Source: Eggerthella sinensis (GTDB taxonomy: Bacteria > Actinomycetota > Coriobacteriia > Coriobacteriales > Eggerthellaceae). From it: DNA of 64,000 nt. Below are positions 57,804 through 64,000 of the stretch, piece by piece. Both the position numbers and the translations under genes were made by a program. A model generated the notes under the pieces. The model was not told where the DNA came from and ran no database searches. It saw only the letters and a list, made by a program, of their open reading frames with translations. How positions within the stretch are numbered: position 1 is the first letter of the stretch; the number at the start of each line of letters is the position of its first letter. The stretch is taken from NCBI RefSeq assembly GCF_003339815.1, contig NZ_PPTT01000003.1:62001-126000 (forward strand), given 5' to 3'.

Positions 57804-59098
57804 TAGTTCTCCCACGCTGCGCGGCCGGCAGCCGCGCGTTTTCCGATATCGCTGCGGTACTGCTTGCCCTCGAAGTTGATGAGGTCGCAAGCTTCGTACG
57901 CCTTTTCGCGAGCGTCGTCGAACGAGTCGCCGAGTGCCACCACGTTCAGCACGCGGCCGCCCGCCGTCACCAGCTCGTCGTCGAAGTTCTTGGCGGTGCC
58001 GGCATGGAACACCGTCACGCCTTCGATTTCTTCAGCCTCGTCGATGCCGAGGATGACCTTGCCCTTTTCGTACGAGCCCGGATATCCTTCGCTCGCCAAC
58101 ACCACGCACACGGCCCATTGCTCGGACCAGCGCAGGTCGATGTCGTCGGGACGACCCTCGGCCACGGCCAGCATGATATCCACGAGGTCGGACTCGAGGC
58201 GCGGCAGCACCACCTGCGTCTCGGGGTCGCCGAAGCGCGCGTTGAACTCGAGCATCTTCGGGCCCTCGGGCGTCAGCATGAAGCCGCCGTACAGCACGCC
58301 GCGGTAGTCGTGCTCGAATGGCGCGCGCGCCGTTGCCGCAGCGGCGGTCTGCATAATGTCGCGCATGGCGGTGAGTTCGGCGGCTTCCACGATGGGCACC
58401 GGCGAGTAGACGCCCATGCCACCCGTGTTGGGGCCGCGGTCGCCGTCGAACGCGCGCTTGTGATCCTGCGCCGTCACCATGCAGTGGGCCTTGCCGCCCG
58501 TGACGAAAGCGAGCAGCGAGCACTCCGGGCCGGTGAGGCATTCCTCGATCAGCACGATGTTGCCGGCGTCGCCGAACGCGCCGTCGAAGCAGGAGCGCAC
58601 GGCGTCTTCCGCGTCTTCCAACTCGTCGGCCACGATGACGCCCTTGCCGGCAGCGAGGCCGTCGGCCTTCACCACGATGGGCGCGCCCAGTTCGCGCACG
58701 TAGGCGAGCGCCGGTTCGAGCTCGGTGAAGCTGGCGTAGCGCGCCGTGGGAATGCCGTTGGCATCCATGAATTCCTTGCTGTAGGTTTTGCTGCCCTCGA
58801 GCTGCGCGCCCTGCGCGTCGGGGCCGAACACGGCGATACCCTCGGCGCGCAGCACGTCGGCCACGCCCGCCACGAGCGGGGCTTCCGGGCCGATGACCAC
58901 GAGGTCGATGCCGTGTTCGCGTACGAACGCGAGCACGGCCTGGCCGTCCTCAGCGTTGAGGCCCGTCACGTTCTGAGCTATATCGGACGTGCCGCCGTTG
59001 CCCGGCGCCACGAAAAGGCTGTCGGTACGCGGGGACTTCGCAAGCGCCCACGTGATGGCATGTTCGCGACCGCCGCCGCCCAATACCAAGATGTTCAT
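57803..59098 (-). CDS. purD: Phosphoribosylamine-glycine ligase
   Basis: 431 residues from the ATG at 59098 (AAAGGA upstream); an earlier in-frame start adds seven residues. ATP-grasp enzyme that joins glycine to phosphoribosylamine. N-terminal NILVLGGGGREHAITWALAK, ATP-grasp segments FMDANGIPTARYASF and VKADGLAAGKGVIVAD, and the metal site GGFMLTPEGPKMLEFNARFG are present. It is followed by an overlapping radical SAM gene. Confidence 0.96.
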   Translation of the reverse strand: MNILVLGGGGREHAITWALAKSPRTDSLFVAPGNGGTSDIAQNVTGLNAEDGQAVLAFVREHGIDLVVIGPEAPLVAGVADVLRAEGIAVFGPDAQGAQLEGSKTYSKEFMDANGIPTARYASFTELEPALAYVRELGAPIVVKADGLAAGKGVIVADELEDAEDAVRSCFDGAFGDAGNIVLIEECLTGPECSLLAFVTGGKAHCMVTAQDHKRAFDGDRGPNTGGMGVYSPVPIVEAAELTAMRDIMQTAAAATARAPFEHDYRGVLYGGFMLTPEGPKMLEFNARFGDPETQVVLPRLESDLVDIMLAVAEGRPDDIDLRWSEQWAVCVVLASEGYPGSYEKGKVILGIDEAEEIEGVTVFHAGTAKNFDDELVTAGGRVLNVVALGDSFDDAREKAYEACDLINFEGKQYRSDIGKRAAAGRAAWEN

Positions 59099-59130
59099 AC
59101 CAGGTCCTTTCAAACCCAATCGTTGCGGAA

Positions 59131-59146
59131 TGTTTCACGTGAAACA
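59131..59146. promoter_or_regulatory. parS site, perfect
   Basis: TGTTTCACGTGAAACA lies between purA and purD. The dyad extends to 26 bp (59126-59151). Confidence 0.9.
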
Positions 59147-59195
59147 TTCCGAATGCCGCTCCGAGCCAAGTGTCGCGCTTCGCGCTCTTTGAGGA

Positions 59196-59223
59196 GGATC
59201 CTTCGATTGCGCTCAGGATGACA
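59196..59223. repeat. Short dispersed repeat, short copy
   Basis: GGATCCTTCGA, then TTGCGCTCAGGATGACA, shares both ends with the repeat at 42953 but lacks its central GC part. It is intergenic, 33 bases past the purA stop. Confidence 0.5.
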
Positions 59224-59255
59224 ACCGGGGGAGCGCGGAGCGCGACGCTGTTTTA

Positions 59256-60569
59256 CTAGTTCCAGCCTCGCATGATGGTCTGGTCGCGATCGGGGCCGAC
59301 GGCGATGATGCTTACGGGCACGCCGGTGATCTTCTCAAGATACTCCACGTAGCGCTGCGCGTTCTCGGGCAATTCCTCGAACGTGCGGCACTCGGTGATG
59401 TCGACGCCCTTCCAGCCGGGAAGCTCTTCGTACACGGGCTTCGCGTGGAACAGCACGCTCTGCTGCATGGGGAAGTAGTCGTACAGCTTGCCGTCGCACT
59501 CGTACGCCGTGCACACCTTGATGGTGTCGAAGGCGGACAGCACGTCGAGCTTCGTCAGCGCCACGTCGGTGAGGCCGTTGACCTCGGCCGCGTAGCGCGC
59601 GATGACCGCGTCGAACCAGCCGCAACGACGCTTGCGGCCCGTGGTCACGCCGAACTCGTGCCCGACCTTGCACAGAAGCTCGCCGACCTCGGCCTCTTCG
59701 CCCTGGCCGCCGTCTTCGGGGAAGCGCTGCTCCGTGGGGAACGGGCCCTCGCCGACGCGCGTGACGTACGCTTTCTGGATGCCCAGCACGCGATCGATGA
59801 CCTTGGGGCCCACGCCGGTGCCCGTCGCTGCGCCACCGGCGCAGCACGAAGAGGACGTGACATAGGGATACGTGCCGTGGTCGATGTCGAGCAGGGTACC
59901 CTGCGCGCCCTCGAACAGGATGGACTTGCCGTTGCGCACCGCTTCGTTCAGCAGCTGCGCCGTTTCGGCCATGTACGGCTTGAGGATGCGCGCGTAGGGG
60001 AGGTACTCCTCGCAGATTTCCTCGACCGTGTAGGTGTGCAGGCCGTAGATCTTCTCGAGGATGGGGTTCTTCTGGGACAGCACCGCCTCAAGCTTCAGGC
60101 GGAAGATTTTCTCGTCGAGCAGGTCCTGGATGCGGATGCCCTTGCGCGCGACCTTGTCCTGATAGCAGGGGCCGATGCCGCGCTTCGTGGTGCCGATCTT
60201 GTTGTCGCCGAGACGCTTCTCGTCGGCGCCGTCGAAGTCTTTGTGGTACGGCATGATGACGTGCGCGTCGCACGAGATTTTGAGGTTCTTGCAGGAAATG
60301 CCTTCGGCCTCGAGCATGGCCATTTCTTTGATGAGCACGCCCGGATCCACCACCACGCCGTTGCCGATGACCGGAACCGCATGCTCGTACATGACGCCGG
60401 AAGGCATGAGGTGCAGCGCGAGCTTCTTGTCGCCGTGAATAACGGTGTGGCCCGCGTTGTTTCCGCCCTGGTAGCGCACCACGTAATCATATTCGCTGGC
60501 GATCAGGTCGGTGACTTTGCCCTTGCCTTCGTCGCCCCACTGGGCGCCAATCAGTACCGTGCTCGGCAT
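59256..60569 (-). CDS. purA: Adenylosuccinate synthetase
   Basis: 437 residues. GTP-dependent joining of IMP and aspartate. The P-loop [18 protein letters not shown] is at 7-24, with [59 protein letters not shown] and the C-terminal base-specificity region. GAAAGGA precedes the start. It is on the same strand as purD but separated by a parS site and a repeat. Confidence 0.97.
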   Translation of the reverse strand: MPSTVLIGAQWGDEGKGKVTDLIASEYDYVVRYQGGNNAGHTVIHGDKKLALHLMPSGVMYEHAVPVIGNGVVVDPGVLIKEMAMLEAEGISCKNLKISCDAHVIMPYHKDFDGADEKRLGDNKIGTTKRGIGPCYQDKVARKGIRIQDLLDEKIFRLKLEAVLSQKNPILEKIYGLHTYTVEEICEEYLPYARILKPYMAETAQLLNEAVRNGKSILFEGAQGTLLDIDHGTYPYVTSSSCCAGGAATGTGVGPKVIDRVLGIQKAYVTRVGEGPFPTEQRFPEDGGQGEEAEVGELLCKVGHEFGVTTGRKRRCGWFDAVIARYAAEVNGLTDVALTKLDVLSAFDTIKVCTAYECDGKLYDYFPMQQSVLFHAKPVYEELPGWKGVDITECRTFEELPENAQRYVEYLEKITGVPVSIIAVGPDRDQTIMRGWN

Positions 60570-60613
60570 GTCTCTGTTTCCTTTCGGTGTTTGGATCGCA
60601 GACTCACAGTATA

Positions 60614-62797
60614 TTACAGTTCGACTTCATTCAGCGTCGGATCGGCTTCCCTCATCGTCTCGACGATTTCTTCATGGCAGGTGAACAACACCACCTGGCG
60701 CATGCGGGCCAGCTCGGCAAGCGCGCGGGCGGCGCCGGCGCGGCGTGTGGAGTCGAAGTTCACAAGGATGTCGTCGGCCAGGATGGGCACGGCGCGGCCC
60801 ACGTTGTCGGCGGTCATGAGCAGCGCGATGCGCAGCGACAGATACAGCTGCTGGCACGTGCCGAGCGACAGCTGCACGGGGTCGCGCGTGGTCTTCACGG
60901 CGTCGGTCACCTGCAAGCGGCCTTCCGCCGTGAGCGACACCTTCGTCCATCGGCCGTCGGTCATGAGCGAAAGCAGACGGCTGGCCTGGCGATACACCTC
61001 GGGTTGACTCTTGCTCTCCCAAGTGGCGATGGCGGATTCCAACATGCGGCGCGCCAGCAGCAAGCGGGCGTACTCCTGCGCGCTCTCGTCCTGACGGGTG
61101 CGCACCTGCTGGTAGAGCAGCTTGAGTTCGTCGAAATCGTGCAGGTGCTCGGCGTGCGAGAGCTCTTGCTTGAGTTCGCCGTAGCGTCGGTTGAGCCCCT
61201 CGCTCGTTTCGAGCAGGCCCATGCGTTGCTGCGACTTCTGCGCGAGCGCGTCATCGACGGCTTCGATCGTGCGTTCGGAGCGCAGGTCGATGCGCTCGTA
61301 CAGGCGCCGACGTTGCCGCTTCGCGGATGCGAGGCTTTCCTCGAGCGCGCTGCGGCGCGAAATGAGCGCTTGCAGCCGCTGCTGGAACAGGTTGTTCTCG
61401 GCGCGGGCGTCCTTTGCTTCGTCGAGCAGCGTGCGCGAGCGGCGCAGCGACCCGTTCGCATCGGCCAATCCCGCCGCATCGAGCTGCGCGCGGGCGCGCA
61501 CCTTGAACGCTTCCTGGCTCTCGAGGCACGCTTCAAGTTTCTTTTTATCCTGCAGCATGACCCACTGGGCGTCTTGCTTGCGCGCTTCCTTCGCGTCCTC
61601 TTCTTTGTTGGGGCGAAACAGCATGACCATGGCGGCCAGGGCCAGCATGATGGCGAACACGATAAGGCCCACGCCGACAGCGGTGAACGACAAGCTGGTG
61701 ATCTCGCGCCCATGGATGAACAGCGGCAGACCCGCGCTGATGAACCCGAGCGGCAGCACGATGGACAGTGCCACCTGCACGCCGCGCTGGCGACGCGAGC
61801 GCTCGTGCTGAGCCTGGGCGTCCGCGGTTTCGAGCAGCGCCTCGTAGGCGGCCTTCGAGGTGGCGAAGTTGTCCTGCGCCAAATCCACGGCGTGCTCGCA
61901 TTTCGCCTCGTCGACGGCGAGTGAATCGATTTGATCGCGCAGGGCACGCTCGTCGGACGTGCCCAGCTTCGCCAGTTCGGATACGCCGCTCGTGTGGGCG
62001 CAATACGTCGTGACCAGCACGTCTTCCTCATCGTGGAGGGAGGCGATCTGGTCGGTCAGCGAATCTATCTCGCGGTCGAGCTTCTCGATATTCGCACGCG
62101 TGGCCGCGAGCGTCTCGATGTCGGTGTTGAGCGCGTCGAGGCGCGTCAGCAGCTCGTTGCGCTGCGGCTCGAGCTCGCGGAATTCCTTGTCCTGGCGTTT
62201 GAAGCGCTCGGCTTCTTCGGCGGCTGCGGCCATACGGGCGCGCAGGTCGCTTTGCTGCGCCGTGAGGTTCGCGATGGAATGCTCGATGCCGGCGGCGCGC
62301 GAGGTGTACTCGGCGAGGCGCTCCTGCACGGTGGCCAGCGCATGCGCGGGCGACGCGCCGGTGCCCGACCCGGCGGTGAGCAGCTTCGCCGTGACGTCGG
62401 TGGTGTTGCGCAGCGTTCGCAGCTCGTCGCTCGTGAGCGAAAACATCGTTTGGAACGTTTCCTTGTCGATGTCGGCCACGAGGGAAGCATCGCCCTGCAG
62501 GCCGTCGCTATTGCGAACGCGGGAGAGGATGCGTTCGTCTTGGGAGCCATCTCCCTCATCCTCAACGAAGAACAGCGACCCGGCTCGTTCGGCGTTTATC
62601 GGTTTGTAGGTGTTGCGGCTGCCGCGGGCTTCTTCCCAGCCGAAGAGGACGCCGCCCACGAACGATGCGAGCGTGGTCTTGCCCGCTTCGTTTTGGCCGA
62701 ACACCACGTTGAGGTGCGGGCCGAACGGCCCCACCACTTTGTTGGAGAACGCGCCGAAGCTGTCGATCTTGATGCGTTGCAGATACGATGCCTTCAT
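60614..62797 (-). CDS. YhaN/SbcC-like ATPase of a DNA repair nuclease pair
   Basis: 727 residues. The N-terminal Walker A ([12 protein letters not shown], about 32-43) and C-terminal Walker B/D-loop ([20 protein letters not shown]) are separated by coiled-coil arms, as in Rad50/SbcC. Two hydrophobic helices lie in the middle (about 345-405), which would place the arm apex in or at the membrane, as in B. subtilis YhaN. It starts inside the stop of the phosphoesterase gene (ATGA), so the two form a complex pair. Confidence 0.85.
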   Translation of the reverse strand: MKASYLQRIKIDSFGAFSNKVVGPFGPHLNVVFGQNEAGKTTLASFVGGVLFGWEEARGSRNTYKPINAERAGSLFFVEDEGDGSQDERILSRVRNSDGLQGDASLVADIDKETFQTMFSLTSDELRTLRNTTDVTAKLLTAGSGTGASPAHALATVQERLAEYTSRAAGIEHSIANLTAQQSDLRARMAAAAEEAERFKRQDKEFRELEPQRNELLTRLDALNTDIETLAATRANIEKLDREIDSLTDQIASLHDEEDVLVTTYCAHTSGVSELAKLGTSDERALRDQIDSLAVDEAKCEHAVDLAQDNFATSKAAYEALLETADAQAQHERSRRQRGVQVALSIVLPLGFISAGLPLFIHGREITSLSFTAVGVGLIVFAIMLALAAMVMLFRPNKEEDAKEARKQDAQWVMLQDKKKLEACLESQEAFKVRARAQLDAAGLADANGSLRRSRTLLDEAKDARAENNLFQQRLQALISRRSALEESLASAKRQRRRLYERIDLRSERTIEAVDDALAQKSQQRMGLLETSEGLNRRYGELKQELSHAEHLHDFDELKLLYQQVRTRQDESAQEYARLLLARRMLESAIATWESKSQPEVYRQASRLLSLMTDGRWTKVSLTAEGRLQVTDAVKTTRDPVQLSLGTCQQLYLSLRIALLMTADNVGRAVPILADDILVNFDSTRRAGAARALAELARMRQVVLFTCHEEIVETMREADPTLNEVEL

Positions 62798-64000
62798 CGG
62801 TCATCATCCTGAGCGAGCAAGTCGAGCACGAGGTTTTCGGCCGATTCGGCCAGCTTGTCGATATTGCGCGTGTAGGCGCTTGGCAGCTGGATGTTCTTCT
62901 TGAGAAACTCGTCCTGCAAGAAGGCGATGGACTCGTCTGAATTGCGGCGCTGCGCGTCGGCAACCTGCAAGAACACGGCGGGGAACAACCCTTCGCGACG
63001 CAGGGCCTCCTTGTCGCGCGGCGGCACGGTTTCGTTCACCAGCGCGTCGCAGAAGAACGCCGAGTACGCGTCGTTCACATGCTTTCGCAGGCCGGAAAGC
63101 ACGTCCTTGCGTTCAAGCATCGCGTGCAACGGCGTGGAACCGACGAGCGCAATGCGCACCACCATCTCCTCGCAATGCGCTTTGCCGTTTTCGCGGAACA
63201 GTTCGCGCATGATCTTGTCGGTGATGTCCGGCAAGTTCGCGCAATCCGACACGTCGACGCGCATGCGCTGCCACACAACGCTTGCCGTGGGGATGAATTC
63301 GAGGTCGTTCGGCATACCCTCTTTGAGGGTGACCTGGTACACGCCGCGCTCGCCGGTCTCTTTGATGTCGCGCCCTTGGATGCAGCCCGAGAACACGAGG
63401 CGCGGATCGTCGAACGACGGGTAGGCGTACTTCATGTGGATATGGCCGAGCGCCCAGTAATCCATTCCCGCGCGCATGAGCACGGGCGGGTCAACGGGCG
63501 CCTTCACCGGGTCGAGATTGAGGCCGGTATGCAACAGGCCCACCGCGAACGGCGCTTCGGCGGCGCGCGGATGCTCGGCTGCAAGCGCCTGCTCGGCAGC
63601 GGCGCGCGTCACGCCTTCGGCGATGCATTCGTCCATCGGCCACGTTTGATTGTAGTAGCCGCGGCCGCCGATGAGGCAGAGCGGCTCGCCGTCGCGCTCC
63701 ACCAACGCGAAGCCCGGACGATCGCCGGGAAGCATGGTGGCGTTCGGCGGCAGCGAGAAGAAATCGTGCTGCCACGACGTGTACGGGTCGTGGTTGCCGG
63801 TCACGAGGTAGGCGGGGATGCCCGCTTCGCCCAACCGTTCGAGACCGCTGAAGAAGTGCAGGTAATCGCCGTACGACGGACGGGCGTCGTCGAAGATGTC
63901 GCCCGACACCACCACGAAGTCCACCTCGCGGGCGATGGCGGCGTCGATCATGCGGTCGTACGACTCCGGAATAGCCGTGAGCAGGCGATTCGCCCACTTG
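62794..64000 (-). CDS. YhaO/SbcD-like metallophosphoesterase, 5' end outside the window
   Basis: At least 401 residues; the reading frame stays open to the right edge (KWANRLLTAIPESYDRMIDA), so the true start and the first metal motif (DxH) lie beyond. Visible metal motifs are VVSGDIFDD, LVTGNHDPYTS and the later ALGHIHMKYAYP. It is the nuclease partner of the ATPase downstream, with a coupled start/stop. The C-terminal part is the capping domain. Expected to process DNA ends or hairpins. Confidence 0.88.
   Translation of the reverse strand, partial: KWANRLLTAIPESYDRMIDAAIAREVDFVVVSGDIFDDARPSYGDYLHFFSGLERLGEAGIPAYLVTGNHDPYTSWQHDFFSLPPNATMLPGDRPGFALVERDGEPLCLIGGRGYYNQTWPMDECIAEGVTRAAAEQALAAEHPRAAEAPFAVGLLHTGLNLDPVKAPVDPPVLMRAGMDYWALGHIHMKYAYPSFDDPRLVFSGCIQGRDIKETGERGVYQVTLKEGMPNDLEFIPTASVVWQRMRVDVSDCANLPDITDKIMRELFRENGKAHCEEMVVRIALVGSTPLHAMLERKDVLSGLRKHVNDAYSAFFCDALVNETVPPRDKEALRREGLFPAVFLQVADAQRRNSDESIAFLQDEFLKKNIQLPSAYTRNIDKLAESAENLVLDLLAQDDDR

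Overview
The window is high-GC, densely packed bacterial DNA. Its gene content points to an anaerobic actinobacterium of the Coriobacteriia, most likely the Eggerthellaceae (Eggerthella-like). The reasons are Tat-exported respiratory-type flavoproteins next to membrane-anchored LuxR regulators, an NRAMP-related magnesium transporter of the group studied in Eggerthella lenta, indolepyruvate oxidoreductase plus a PaaK ligase, and a type IV pilus operon in an otherwise monoderm gene set. No rRNA, insertion sequence, integrase, phage gene or CRISPR array was seen.

Layout. 1-4.7 kb: start of a membrane protein, lemA, a DUF308 protein, ispE-tadA, tRNA-Ser, an MFS exporter. 5-12.7 kb: citrate synthase; a two-gene osmoprotectant/ergothioneine-type ABC importer with permease fused to binding protein; a TetR-controlled drug-type ABC exporter; an S41-like protein without a visible nucleophile. 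12.8-17.7 kb: Tat flavoprotein, LuxR regulator and two chagasin-like lipoproteins, all on the minus strand. 17.9-22.6 kb: tRNA-Arg, a PRC/MgtE-N/CBS protein with an NRMT transporter, an Rrf2 regulator, 5-formyl-THF cyclo-ligase, and a small membrane ORF facing a predicted antisense RNA. 22.8-30.5 kb: a second LuxR/flavoprotein pair, an NhaC antiporter, a YdcF-type protein, a sodium:solute symporter. 30.9-38.9 kb: PaaK, a GGDEF protein, iorBA, an anti-sigma/ECF sigma pair, purE. 39-43 kb: TetR, tatA, tRNA-Phe, a receptor-type diguanylate cyclase. 43-56.3 kb: a 12-gene type IV pilus operon that begins with a 1386-residue pilin-like protein. 56.5-64 kb: a radical SAM protein, purD, purA, and an SbcCD/YhaNO-like nuclease pair, the last gene cut by the window edge.

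The clearest non-genic signal is the ParB site TGTTTCACGTGAAACA. It occurs six times perfectly (3169, 17772, 28863, 34036, 35989, 59131) and once with one mismatch (4902), plus a decayed copy at 30520. One copy lies inside the iorA reading frame. This density suggests the region is close to the chromosomal replication origin and forms a large ParB/SMC loading zone. Most genes run on the minus strand, which would fit an origin beyond the right edge if transcription is co-oriented with replication; this is inference.

The best candidates for undescribed biology are the giant pilin-like adhesin with its AT-richer coding sequence, the possible type I toxin-antitoxin locus at 22.35-22.6 kb, the detached MgtE regulatory module paired with an NRMT transporter, and the C11 tract upstream of the diguanylate cyclase receptor.
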